Positions 18,172-25,914 of a stretch of 64,000 nucleotides of DNA are shown piece after piece. Position 1 is the stretch's first letter. Each line of letters opens with the position of its first letter. Position numbers and translations under genes: made by a program. The stretch spans positions 372,001 to 436,000 of the forward strand of contig NZ_VEWL01000002.1 of assembly GCF_006376685.1 (NCBI RefSeq), written 5' to 3'. This stretch comes from Ochrobactrum teleogrylli. GTDB lineage: Bacteria > Pseudomonadota > Alphaproteobacteria > Rhizobiales > Rhizobiaceae. Under the pieces are notes generated by a model. It made no database searches and had not been told where the DNA came from. It saw nothing but the letters and a program-made list of their open reading frames with translations.

Positions 18172-18600
18172 ATGGGAGACGAAGCAATGGCCGGTTATTG
18201 CCTGCTGGTTGACGATTCATCCGTCATCCGCAAGGTCGCACGCCGTATCCTGTCCGATTCCATCGCAGAATTTGCCGAAGTCTCCACCGGGCATGAGGCG
18301 CTCGACAGTTGCGCATCGCGCATGCCGGATATCATTCTTCTCGATTTCGATCTGCCGGATATGACGGCCCTTGAAGTCATTCCCGACCTGCGCGCCCTGC
18401 CCGACGGCCAGCATCCGCGCATTATCGTTTGCCTCTATGAGCTCGACGTCACGCGCATCATGCGCGCCAAGCGTTCCGGCGCCGATGGCTATATATTGAA
18501 GCCCTTCGACCGCGCTTATCTCACCGAGCAATTCGCTCTTCTGATGAGCGCCGAGCCGCAAAAACGCCCTCGCCCGACTGTTGGCGAAACGCCGCGATAA
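18172..18600 (+). CDS. Single-domain response regulator next to chpT
   Basis: A 142-residue protein with one receiver domain and a short Pro/Arg tail. The acidic pocket is VDDSS near the N-terminus, the phosphorylated Asp is in IILLDFDLPDM, and the lysine is in GYILKPFD. The usual Ser/Thr after beta-strand 4 seems to be absent (IIVCLYELD). It is not CpdR by sequence. The position behind chpT suggests an input or sink in the CckA-ChpT relay, which is inference. MGDEAMAG starts at 18172 after GGGGGAAA; MAG at 18187 is the alternative. Confidence 0.8.
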   Translation: MGDEAMAGYCLLVDDSSVIRKVARRILSDSIAEFAEVSTGHEALDSCASRMPDIILLDFDLPDMTALEVIPDLRALPDGQHPRIIVCLYELDVTRIMRAKRSGADGYILKPFDRAYLTEQFALLMSAEPQKRPRPTVGETPR

Positions 18601-18629
18601 GGCAGCCTGATACAATAGCACCAAAAGCA

Positions 18630-18655
18630 AAAAGCTCCGCCGAAGCGGAGCTTTT
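18630..18655. terminator. Bidirectional terminator between the response regulator gene and ctrA
   Basis: AAAAGCTCCGC pairs with GCGGAGCTTTT around a CGAA loop, with T-runs on both strands. It serves the converging genes on each side. Confidence 0.85.
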
Positions 18656-18684
18656 TTGTTCGTTGACCGTAAGGCCGGGGCCGA

Positions 18685-19383
18685 TCAGGCGCTTTCGCGC
18701 AGTTCGGCATCCGGCTCGCGCAGCACATAGCCGCGGCCCCAGACGGTCTCGATGTAGCTCTGGCTACCGGAAACCGCATCAAGCTTCTTGCGCAGCTTGC
18801 AGATGAAGACGTCGATGATCTTCAGTTCCGGCTCGTCCATACCGCCATAAAGGTGGTTGAGGAACATTTCCTTGGTGAGCGTCGTACCCTTGCGCAAGCT
18901 CAAAAGCTCGAGCATCTGGTATTCCTTGCCCGTCAGGTGAACGCGCTGGCCGGAAACTTCCACCGTCTTGGCGTCCAGATTGACGATCAGGTCGCCCGTG
19001 GTGATGACCGACTGTGCGTGGCCCTTCGAGCGGCGAACAATCGCATGAATACGCGCGATCAGCTCATCCTTATGGAAAGGCTTAGTCATGTAATCGTCGG
19101 CGCCAAAGCCAAGGCCGCGAACCTTGTCCTCAATGCCGGCCATGCCGGAGAGGATCAGGATCGGCGTTTTCACCTTGGAAAGGCGCAATGTACGAAGAAC
19201 TTCGTAACCAGACATATCCGGCAGATTCAAATCCAGCAGGATGATGTCGTAGTCATAAAGCTTGCCGAGATCGATGCCTTCCTCGCCCAGATCGGTCGTG
19301 TAGACATTGAAACTCTCGGACTTGAGCATCAGCTCAATGCTCTGTGCGATAGCACTGTCGTCTTCAATCAAAAGGACGCGCAT
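18685..19383 (-). CDS. ctrA: Cell-cycle response regulator CtrA
   Basis: A 232-residue OmpR-type regulator. The receiver has EDDSA near the N-terminus, phosphorylatable Asp in [11 protein letters not shown] (residue 51) and lysine in [10 protein letters not shown]. The winged helix follows, with [17 protein letters not shown] and [10 protein letters not shown]. These segments are almost invariant in alphaproteobacterial CtrA. The C-terminus ends in hydrophobic/Ala-type residues (ESA) as in CtrA, which is a ClpXP substrate. CtrA controls division, envelope and motility genes. Confidence 0.97.
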   Translation of the reverse strand: MRVLLIEDDSAIAQSIELMLKSESFNVYTTDLGEEGIDLGKLYDYDIILLDLNLPDMSGYEVLRTLRLSKVKTPILILSGMAGIEDKVRGLGFGADDYMTKPFHKDELIARIHAIVRRSKGHAQSVITTGDLIVNLDAKTVEVSGQRVHLTGKEYQMLELLSLRKGTTLTKEMFLNHLYGGMDEPELKIIDVFICKLRKKLDAVSGSQSYIETVWGRGYVLREPDAELRESA

Positions 19384-19959
19384 CTCTTATCCCCTTTCCG
19401 CAGCCGACCAGATGTCCCTCAAGGCGGCACACGGAACCGTCGTTGCCTCTGTATGAAGGTGCCAGCAAATGGTTAACAAAATATGATTCTGGTTGGCAAG
19501 CATATTTATGCCCTGTTTAGAAAATTCTTATAGCGATTTGAATCGTAAAGAGATTCACGTCTCCCCGACTCTAAAGCATCGCTTTAAGAATCTTCGCTAA
19601 GCGATTCATTCGACTCTAGCTTTCACCTGTTGCTCAAAAAGCACATTAGGTTTACCGAGCCTTAAGTCCTAACGCGTATGATTAACCTCGCCGGTAAAGG
19701 AATGGTTACCAAACGAGCAAAATCTTAACTTTTTGTTTCGTTGTAAACGGTGATTTCTGACAACGGCCGCGACGCTTTCCCCCTGTAGGGGCTGGATTCG
19801 CGGGGGATTCGCGGTGTGAACGGACGTTTTTTGTTTATTCACACCTGTTAATAAAGCCCAATCAGATCGACTTGAAATGAAGTCGATACGATTGTGCTTC
19901 AAGTCCGGGGGGAACGCCCCAACACATGGAAGCTGGTTGGTGTTCAAGGAGTATTGCGT
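19384..19959. promoter_or_regulatory. ctrA upstream region with GANTC cluster and CtrA half-site
   Basis: This 576-bp region separates ctrA from the FliJ-like gene. It has nine GANTC sites, at 19485, 19540, 19552, 19567, 19588, 19603, 19612, 19795 and 19806 (first base), while about two are expected by chance. Seven fall within 132 bp. ATGGTTAA at 19469-19476, 86 bp before the ctrA start, is the exact reverse complement of the CtrA half-site TTAACCAT. ATCGCTT (19579) and AAGCGAT (19599) can pair around the middle of the cluster. CcrM methylation and GcrA control, and CtrA autoregulation, are the expected logic. Confidence 0.65.
19469..19476 (-). promoter_or_regulatory. CtrA half-site TTAACCAT upstream of ctrA
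   Basis: On the minus strand these 8 bp read TTAACCAT, the consensus half-site of CtrA. The nearest GANTC is 9 bp away. The position suits autoregulation of a minus-strand promoter. Confidence 0.5.
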
Positions 19960-20352
19960 ATGAAGCCACGTGAAAGCCTGGTGAGGCTTAAACTGTTCCA
20001 GGTGAAGGAAAAGCGCCGTCAACTGGGCCAGCTTGACCTGATGATCGGCGAGTTCGAGCGAATGGCGGGGGAACTCGACGCTCAGATCCTGTCGGAAGAA
20101 AAGAAGGCTGGCATCACCGATATCAATCATTTTGCCTATCCGACCTTCGCCAAGGCTGCACGCCAGCGGCGTGACAACCTGTTCGGTTCGATCGGCGATC
20201 TGATGTCGCAGAAGGAAGCAGCCGAGGCAGAACTGGCCGTGGCCGAGATCGAACTCTCCAAGGCGGAAGCGTTGGAAGAGCGCGACGGCGGCAAGGCGCC
20301 ACGCGAAGTCGTCGAGCGCCCGGCCAATCAGCGTCGCGCTATGATCGGCTGA
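19960..20352 (+). CDS. FliJ-like flagellar export chaperone
   Basis: A 130-residue, highly charged helical protein (MKPRESLVRLKLFQVKEKRR at the start) with one long antiparallel coiled coil, as in FliJ. FliJ is the stalk-like chaperone of the flagellar export ATPase FliI. A FliJ gene divergent from ctrA is a known arrangement in this order. The start at 19960 has AAGGAG about 8 bp upstream. No other flagellar gene is in the window. Confidence 0.7.
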   Translation: MKPRESLVRLKLFQVKEKRRQLGQLDLMIGEFERMAGELDAQILSEEKKAGITDINHFAYPTFAKAARQRRDNLFGSIGDLMSQKEAAEAELAVAEIELSKAEALEERDGGKAPREVVERPANQRRAMIG

Positions 20353-20525
20353 TCCACGGCAAAACGATTGTTCTTTTTCAGGCGTCGCCCTTCTTGCGAG
20401 GGGCGGCGTCTTTTCGTCTATGCATAGCCTGCCCACCGAACGGCAATCCGTTACCAACAAACGCCGTCGCAGTCATGGAAACTTGGTTTGCATCCCGCCT
20501 CACCCGCATGTAGGGAAGAAGCGCA

Positions 20526-21647
20526 ATGCAAAAATCCGCCCCCTCAGGGCTTCAACCAGCCCCAGACAAATTCAATTTCAGGAAAATCCCGAAGCTGCTC
20601 CAGTGGGGCCTGCTTCTGTTGGTGTCGGCTGTCCTGATTTTTGCAGGCGAAGTTCTGCATCTTCCGGCAGCCCTGCTGCTGGGCGCAATGGTCGGCGGCA
20701 TCCTGATGGCGGCTGGCGAAAGTACCGTGCGCGTCCACAGCCAGCTTTCGACACTTGCGCAGGCGGTGGTCGGTCTGCTGATTGCCCGCGCCATCACGCC
20801 CGAGTTCTTCTCCAATATGGGCAGGCACCTGCCGATTATCCTGGTCTCGATGCTCTTCGTGCTGTTTGCCAGCACACTGATCGGCTATTTGCTGGCGCGG
20901 TTCCGCGTCCTGCCGGGAACCACCGCCGTGTGGGGTTCGTCACCGGGTGCTGCCACCGCCATGACGCTGATGGCGGAATCCTTCGGCGCGGATGCGCGCC
21001 TCGTCGCCTTCATGCAGTATCTCCGCGTCGTGCTGGTTGCGACCACAGCATCGCTCGTCGTGCGCCTTGGCGCGGGCGTGGAGATGGCGGCCCCTGCCGC
21101 GGTAGACTGGTTCCCACCACTCAACCCGTCCAGCCTCGGCGCAACGCTGCTTCTCGTCCTTGGCGGTGCCTTTCTGGGGCATATCTCGCGCATACCAACG
21201 GGCGCCATGCTGGTGCCGCTGGTGTTGGGCGCGATCCTGCAAGATACCGGCATCATGACCATCGATCTGCCGCCATGGCTGCTGGCGATCAGCTATACGC
21301 TGATTGGCTGGCGCATCGGGCTTGGCTTCTCACGCGCAATCATCGCCCATGCGGCGCGGGCTTTTCCCGCCGTTCTGGCTTCGACCCTGATCCTGATCGC
21401 CGTCTGCGGTCTGTTCGGTATGGCGCTTGGCCACTTGCTCGATCTTGATCCCCTCACCGCTTACCTCGCGACAAGCCCCGGTGGCGCAGACACGGTTGCC
21501 ATTATCGCGGCATCCACCAATGTCGACCTGCCCTTCATCATCGCCATGCAGACAAGCCGGTTCTTCGTGGTGCTTTTCGCCGGACCGGCGATTGCCCGCT
21601 TCGTCGCCAAACGCGTCGAAAAACGGCTGGAAAAAACTGGCAAATAA
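20526..21647 (+). CDS. AbrB-family integral membrane protein
   Basis: A 373-residue protein with about ten membrane helices in two related halves, each with a conserved loop: GSSPGAATAMTLMAESFGAD and TSPGGADTVAIIAASTNVD. This is the pattern of the Gram-negative AbrB duplication family, once annotated as ammonia monooxygenase. It is not a regulator. The substrate is unknown. It ends at an intrinsic terminator shared with the converging aminotransferase gene. Confidence 0.8.
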   Translation: MQKSAPSGLQPAPDKFNFRKIPKLLQWGLLLLVSAVLIFAGEVLHLPAALLLGAMVGGILMAAGESTVRVHSQLSTLAQAVVGLLIARAITPEFFSNMGRHLPIILVSMLFVLFASTLIGYLLARFRVLPGTTAVWGSSPGAATAMTLMAESFGADARLVAFMQYLRVVLVATTASLVVRLGAGVEMAAPAAVDWFPPLNPSSLGATLLLVLGGAFLGHISRIPTGAMLVPLVLGAILQDTGIMTIDLPPWLLAISYTLIGWRIGLGFSRAIIAHAARAFPAVLASTLILIAVCGLFGMALGHLLDLDPLTAYLATSPGGADTVAIIAASTNVDLPFIIAMQTSRFFVVLFAGPAIARFVAKRVEKRLEKTGK

Positions 21648-21674
21648 AAAAACCCGGCTTTCGCCGGGTTTTTT
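21647..21674. terminator. Bidirectional terminator between the AbrB-family and aminotransferase genes
   Basis: AAAAAACCCGGC (21647-21658) pairs with GCCGGGTTTTTT (21663-21674) around a TTTC loop. Confidence 0.85.
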
Positions 21675-21693
21675 CTTCAACGAACTGATCAGA

Positions 21694-22818
21694 TCAGGCC
21701 TTCTTACCGTGAAAACCACGGATGGCGCCGATGATCTTGTCCTGATCGGCTTCCGACAGATAGGGATGCATCGGCAGGCTCAGAATGCGCGATGGCAGAG
21801 CTTCAGAAACCGGCAGGCCGCCCGGCGCAACCGGATAATGCTTATAGGCCGTCTGCTGATGCAGCGGCTTCACATAATAGATCACCGACGGAACGCCCTC
21901 AGCCTGAAGATGCGCCTTCAACCCGTCGCGGTTCTCACTTTCGATGGAATATTGCGCCCAGGCAGAACGGTTGCCAGCGGGAAGAGCCGGAACCTTCACC
22001 ACATCCTTCAGCGCTTCGTTGTAACGCTTGGCGATACGGTCGCGTGCTTCCATCTCGTCTTCGAGGATCGCAAGCTTTTCCAGCAGAACTGCAGCCTGGA
22101 TCGTGTCGAGACGCGAATTGATACCGATGCGCACATTGTCGTACTGGGTTTCGCCCTTGCCGTGGAACAGCACCGAACGCAGCGTATCCGCAAGCCCGGC
22201 ATCGTTGGTGAACATCGCGCCACCGTCGCCATAGCAACCGAGCGGCTTGGCCGGGTAGAAGCTGGTCGCACCTACATGGCCAAATGCGCCGCACATGACA
22301 TTGTCGCGCTTTCCGCCGATGGACTGCGCAGCGTCTTCGATGATGAACAGGCCTTCGCGCTCGGCAATCGCGGTGATGCGGTTATAGTCGGCAGCAAGGC
22401 CAAACAGATCGACCGGAATGATTGCCTTCGGCTCCAGACGGCCTTCCTTGCGGATAGCGGCAATGGCAGCTTCAAGCTGTTCGACATTCATGTTGTAGCT
22501 GTTGGCATCGACATCAACGAAAACAGGCTCTGCTCCGACCAGCGCCACAACTTCCGCAGTCGCAGCAAAGGTGAAGGACGGAACGAAAACGGCATGGCCG
22601 GGACCGATGCCGCGCGCCATCAGAGGCATCTGCAAGGCGTCAGTGCCATTGGCGCAGGCGATCACATGTTCAACGCCCAGATATTCACCGAGCTTCTGCT
22701 CGAACTCGGCCACTTCAGGCCCGAGAATATAGCGGCCTTCCGCAACAACCTTGGAAATGGCGGCATTGAGACGGTCTTCGATACGCGCGCGCTGCGCCCC
22801 AAGATCAATAAACTGCAT
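21694..22818 (-). CDS. DegT/DnrJ/EryC1 sugar aminotransferase, GnnB/WbpE-like
   Basis: A 374-residue PLP enzyme. The cofactor lysine is in TSFYPAKPLGCYGDGGA, preceded by IEDAAQSIGGK and by HVIACANGTDALQ. The start at 22818 gives MQFIDLGAQ, usual for the family; a 40-residue longer frame is not supported. The gene follows a Gfo/Idh/MocA dehydrogenase. This pair is what makes UDP-GlcNAc3N (GnnA/GnnB, for 2,3-diaminoglucose lipid A) or UDP-GlcNAc(3NH2)A (WbpB/WbpE). Since Brucella lipid A contains diaminoglucose, the former is my preferred reading, but not proven. Confidence 0.8.
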   Translation of the reverse strand: MQFIDLGAQRARIEDRLNAAISKVVAEGRYILGPEVAEFEQKLGEYLGVEHVIACANGTDALQMPLMARGIGPGHAVFVPSFTFAATAEVVALVGAEPVFVDVDANSYNMNVEQLEAAIAAIRKEGRLEPKAIIPVDLFGLAADYNRITAIAEREGLFIIEDAAQSIGGKRDNVMCGAFGHVGATSFYPAKPLGCYGDGGAMFTNDAGLADTLRSVLFHGKGETQYDNVRIGINSRLDTIQAAVLLEKLAILEDEMEARDRIAKRYNEALKDVVKVPALPAGNRSAWAQYSIESENRDGLKAHLQAEGVPSVIYYVKPLHQQTAYKHYPVAPGGLPVSEALPSRILSLPMHPYLSEADQDKIIGAIRGFHGKKA

Positions 22819-22974
22819 GTTGGCTCCATAGAGTTGGCCTCGCACGAACCAACGTGCGAATCCTTGGCACCTATTTATTCGCTTGCGCGCCGTCCTGCCA
22901 TGGCCGGGGCGTTCAAAGTTTTGCGAATGCTGTAACACCGCTTGACGAAACGTAAAGCTCCGTCCGCGAACGTC

Positions 22975-23931
22975 TTATCTGGTGTGCTGCACCGAGCCTT
23001 CGGTCAAGATCCGCAAGACACTGATGGCTTCCTTGCCGTCAGTCCGCGGGGTTTCACGGGTTTCGATGCAACGCAGGAAATGCTGCAACTCGCGGGTGAG
23101 TGGCATGCCTTCCTCGACGGGTATATAGATCGGCTCTGCCGACTTGAAAGCCCACTGGTCGTTTTCCCGCCAGACTTCGTGTTTGTAGAAGGCGAGCTTG
23201 CGGTCCCACGGCTCGCCGTCGTCGAAAACGGCCATGCCTTTGGTGCCGGTCACGCTCAGGCGCCGCTCGCGATAGGCATTGAGCCGCGAGGCAAAAAGAT
23301 GCCCGCGAATGCCACTCGGGAACTCCAGGTGAACATGCGCAAAATCGTTCAGATGGTCGATGATGGCCGTGCCTTCGCCGCGAATGGCGCTGGGTTCCTC
23401 GCCGGTGATGGCGAGAATCATCGACAGATCGTGCGGCGCCAGGTCCCACAGCGCATCGAACTGCGCGTGGAACTTGCCAAGACCGACGCGATGCGAATGA
23501 ACATAGCGGATATCGCCGAGTTCACCGCTCTTGACCATGTCGAGAAGCTTTTCGAAGGCCGGATGGAACCGCAGAACATGGCCGACCATGAAGATGCGAC
23601 CATTTTCGCGCGCGGCTTCAACTTCGGCTTCCGCCGAAGGGACGTCGAGCGCAATAGGTTTCTCGACGAGAACATCCTTGCCGTTCTTCACAGCTTCGGT
23701 CGCATATTGCGCGTGGAACTGTGCAGGCAGGGCCAGAACGATGCCGTCCACGTCGGGACGGGTGAACAATTCATCAACCGGAACATTGGGAACGCCAAAT
23801 TCGGAAGCGAATCGTTCGGCATTTGCCGGGTTGGCGTCGGAGACCGCCTGAAGGGCGCCGAGGCTCTTCAGGGTACGAATGTGGTTGCCGCCCCAATAGC
23901 CGCAACCCAAAACCGCAATACGAGGTGCCAT
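22975..23931 (-). CDS. Gfo/Idh/MocA sugar-nucleotide dehydrogenase, GnnA/WbpB-like
   Basis: A 318-residue oxidoreductase. The Rossmann motif is AVLGCGYWGGNHIRTL, followed by VEKPIALDV (the family Glu-Lys-Pro) and by LWDLAPHDLSMIL with the conserved His-Asp. The last is shared with UDP-GlcNAc 3-dehydrogenases of the WlbA/WbpB group. The start at 23931 (MAPRIAVLG) fits the family. It is probably cotranscribed with the aminotransferase gene 156 bp downstream. The expected step is oxidation of C3 of UDP-GlcNAc with NAD. Confidence 0.8.
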   Translation of the reverse strand: MAPRIAVLGCGYWGGNHIRTLKSLGALQAVSDANPANAERFASEFGVPNVPVDELFTRPDVDGIVLALPAQFHAQYATEAVKNGKDVLVEKPIALDVPSAEAEVEAARENGRIFMVGHVLRFHPAFEKLLDMVKSGELGDIRYVHSHRVGLGKFHAQFDALWDLAPHDLSMILAITGEEPSAIRGEGTAIIDHLNDFAHVHLEFPSGIRGHLFASRLNAYRERRLSVTGTKGMAVFDDGEPWDRKLAFYKHEVWRENDQWAFKSAEPIYIPVEEGMPLTRELQHFLRCIETRETPRTDGKEAISVLRILTEGSVQHTR

Positions 23932-24114
23932 GAAACTATGCCTTTGCTTATGCACAGTTCCTTATCGGTGCAAATGATGGAAAACAAGACGAAACCTGTG
24001 CGAAGAGTGCTTGACAGGGTTTCATTCCCCACATATACCGCCGCCATTCCTTGCAGGAACAATGCTTTGTCCCACCGGAAACGGCGACGACAAAACTTCT
24101 GCAAAGCGACGCGT

Positions 24115-24191
24115 GGCGGAGTAGCTCAGTAGGTTAGAGCAGAGGAATCATAATCCTTGTGTCGGGGGTTCGAATCCCTCCTCCGCTACCA
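24115..24191 (+). tRNA. tRNA-Met (anticodon CAU), elongator type
   Basis: The 77-nt cloverleaf is complete: acceptor GGCGGAG / CTCCGCT (first pair G-U), D-arm GCTC/GAGC, anticodon stem GAGGA/TCCTT with loop ATCATAA, T-arm GGGGG/CCCTC with TTCGAAT, and encoded CCA at 24189-24191. The elongator reading is preferred because the initiator C-A mismatch and GGG anticodon-stem pairs are missing; an Ile2 (lysidine) reading is less likely. It is the last intact host gene before the prophage, whose target duplication starts 31 bp downstream. Confidence 0.9.
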
Positions 24192-24221
24192 TTCGCTAAC
24201 CGCTACCGAAAAATTCTCTTT

Positions 24222-24226
24222 CCAAC
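24222..24226. repeat. Target-site duplication CCAAC, tRNA side
   Basis: CCAAC directly precedes the terminal TG of the prophage and recurs as the 5 bp after its terminal CA at 61405-61409. Five base pairs is the duplication length of Mu-type transposition. Confidence 0.85.
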
Positions 24227-24273
24227 TGTAGCGCGCCGTCGCATTTTGCAGTGTTTGACACCGGGTTTTGCAG
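24227..24273. promoter_or_regulatory. Prophage right end: probable transposase-binding sites
   Basis: TTTTGCAG occurs at 24244-24251 and again at 24266-24273, 22 bp apart (two helical turns). The first copy aligns with the TGCAGT box at the same distance from the other end. These are the best candidates for R1/R2-like binding sites of the MuA-type transposase. Confidence 0.6.
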
Positions 24274-24312
24274 CAAACCGCGTTTCCAATAGCGTCCTTT
24301 TAAAGATAGCTT

Positions 24313-24332
24313 GAGGGGCATTTAAGCCCCTC
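24313..24332. terminator. Hairpin at the prophage right end
   Basis: GAGGGGC (24313-24319) pairs with GCCCCTC (24326-24332) around ATTTAA. It lies 42 bp past the last phage gene in the direction of transcription. The T-run after it is weak on both strands, so it may be a terminator that keeps late phage transcription from the host tRNA. Confidence 0.55.
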
Positions 24333-24373
24333 TTATTGTGCGAACGTCAAGGCATGCTGTGGCGTACACGATT

Positions 24374-24729
24374 TCATCTATCGGCATCGGTGAGCTGCTG
24401 GTATCGGCCGTCGAGAAACTCGTCGGCATATTCCGCCCAGAGGCGATTGTCCTTCCTATCCTGATACAGCACGATCAATCCCCACCGGGCGGTGTCATCC
24501 TCCAAACGAATCGTAACCGGCACCTTCATGAACACTGTCGAGTTATTGCTCGTGTTGCGAAGGGAGATAGCAATCAGGCTGTATGCGTCCCTGGTATCGG
24601 ACCAACCCCACAGATAAGCCTGATCACCATTCTTGCAGCGGCTCGCCATATCCTCAGTTGCGATCCGCACAACCAAATAGTCGGTGTCTCGTTTTCATCA
24701 CGCCACAGACTGCCGAGCGTAGGCTCCAT
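24374..24729 (-). pseudogene. Frameshifted phage gene at the right end, function unknown
   Basis: A well-placed start (ATG at 24729, GAGG upstream, 10 bp behind the methyltransferase stop) opens MEPTLGSLWRDEN and would end after 50 residues in out-of-frame sequence. The longer frame (to 24374) continues with DTDYLVVRIATEDMASR, but a TGA lies just before it. The two join smoothly if one base is added in the AAAA run at 24692-24695. The joined product would be about 119 residues with no known motif. It is either a real frameshift mutation, a sequencing error or a slippage site. Confidence 0.55.
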
Positions 24730-24739
24730 GGTTTTACCC

Positions 24740-25543
24740 TCAGTGAGAAATGATCACTTCACGAGCAGGCTTTCCGGTACCACCTGCTGCCGTATAAGTT
24801 AGTGCGACTTCCTCGATCTTGAAGCCCGCGAAGATCGCACGGATTTCCGGCACATCGTTGATCGAAAGGATGAAGCGGCCTGCCAGTCGTCCGAGACGGT
24901 CGGCCATGACTTCATACTGATCGCGCCCGAATAGCTCTTTGCCGTAATAATCCTCCGTCCCCCAATATGGCGGGTCGAGATAGAACAGCGTTTCTGGCCG
25001 GTCGTACCGATCAATGAACGCGGACCAGTCGAGGTTTTCAATTACGACCGACGCAAGGCGTTCGTGCACATCCTGAAGCAAAGGCGCAAGCGTGGTCAGG
25101 TTGAACCGGGAACCGCCGCTGCGATCTATACCGAATGTGCGACCGACAATCTTCCCGCCGAACGATAGGCGCTGGAGATAAAGGAATCGGGCAGCACGCT
25201 CCAGATCGGTAAGGGTAGCCGGGTCGCTGACCTTCAGGCGCTCGAACTCGCGGCGACTGGTGATCTGGAAGCGAAGCGTATCCATGAACTGCGGATAATG
25301 CCGCTGAAGGATGCGGAACAGGTTCACCACATCGCCGGAGCGGTCATTGATGAATTCGGCGCGAGGTGCAAACGAGCGCCGGAAGAACACGCCGCCCATG
25401 CCGACGAACGGCTCTGCATAGATTGAATGAGGCACCGCCGCGATGCGTTCGCAGATGAGTCGTGCAAGCTGCCGCTTGCCACCGATGTAAGCAGCAGGCG
25501 GCGAAACCGGATCAACGGCGGTGAAGTTCGATTGAAGGTTCAT
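24740..25543 (-). CDS. D12-class DNA N6-adenine methyltransferase
   Basis: A 267-residue enzyme of the Dam/DpnM class. AYIGGKRQLA near the N-terminus binds S-adenosylmethionine, AEPFVGMGGVFF matches motif I, and the catalytic motif IV is LFYLDPPYWG. It would methylate adenine in a short palindrome such as GATC; the target is not certain. No restriction partner adjoins it. The gene occupies the position of mom in Mu, so protection of phage DNA is the likely use. It starts at 25543 (MNLQSN); a start at 25570 is possible. Confidence 0.85.
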   Translation of the reverse strand: MNLQSNFTAVDPVSPPAAYIGGKRQLARLICERIAAVPHSIYAEPFVGMGGVFFRRSFAPRAEFINDRSGDVVNLFRILQRHYPQFMDTLRFQITSRREFERLKVSDPATLTDLERAARFLYLQRLSFGGKIVGRTFGIDRSGGSRFNLTTLAPLLQDVHERLASVVIENLDWSAFIDRYDRPETLFYLDPPYWGTEDYYGKELFGRDQYEVMADRLGRLAGRFILSINDVPEIRAIFAGFKIEEVALTYTAAGGTGKPAREVIISH

Positions 25544-25579
25544 ATGTACGGATATCCAAGAATCAGTCACAAGCCGCTT

Positions 25580-25591
25580 GCCCGAAAGGGC
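25580..25591. promoter_or_regulatory. GCCC-GAAA-GGGC stem-loop upstream of the methyltransferase gene
   Basis: The dyad ends 37 bp upstream of the start at 25543. Similar stem-loops lie 35-37 bp upstream of three other late genes. A second G/C dyad (GGCGGG...CCCGCC, 25627-25656) lies close by. The position corresponds to the mom promoter of Mu. Confidence 0.4.
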
Positions 25592-25677
25592 GCGGATGCG
25601 ACGGTTATCTCGTATGGCTGTCGGGCGGGTTCTATCTTGCCGGATCGGCCCGCCGCCACGAATTGACGTGGCCGTCC

Positions 25678-25914
25678 CTAGCTCGGCTTGCGGCCGAGAA
25701 ACTCCAGTTCGGTTCGCGTGAGAATTTCCCGGTCACGCAAGGTCAGATCGGCAAAGCCGGGCACGCGCCTTGCTGCTAATGTTTCTTTTAGGCGGGGCAA
25801 GGACCATTGACCGGCGATTGCTTCCCATACGCCCTGATGGATCGCTGTCGCCATTTCCGGCGACACTTCCACTGCAAAAGCATTAGGTGAAGTCCCATAT
25901 CGTGAAGCCGTCAT
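25678..25914 (-). CDS. Small phage protein with DLTLRDREILTR tail motif
   Basis: A 78-residue protein without a recognised domain. Its C-terminus (FADLTLRDREILTRTELEF) is almost the same as that of the gene upstream (GDLTLRDREILTRSEIEF). Its start overlaps the upstream stop by 4 bp. The two genes follow the tail fibre, so they may be fibre-associated or exported proteins, but this is a guess. Confidence 0.6.
   Translation of the reverse strand: MTASRYGTSPNAFAVEVSPEMATAIHQGVWEAIAGQWSLPRLKETLAARRVPGFADLTLRDREILTRTELEFLGRKPS

Noticed and set aside
21427-22935. Plus-strand frame of 502 residues over the aminotransferase gene
   Set aside because: Starts within the AbrB-type gene and runs antisense to the aminotransferase; composition is that of a shadow.
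22942-24132. Plus-strand frame of 396 residues over the dehydrogenase gene
   Set aside because: Antisense to the Gfo/Idh/MocA gene and running into the tRNA.
24115-24191. tRNA-Met as attachment site of the prophage
   Set aside because: No tRNA 3' duplicate occurs near 61404, there is no site-specific integrase, and a TG...CA boundary with a 5-bp duplication explains the junction.
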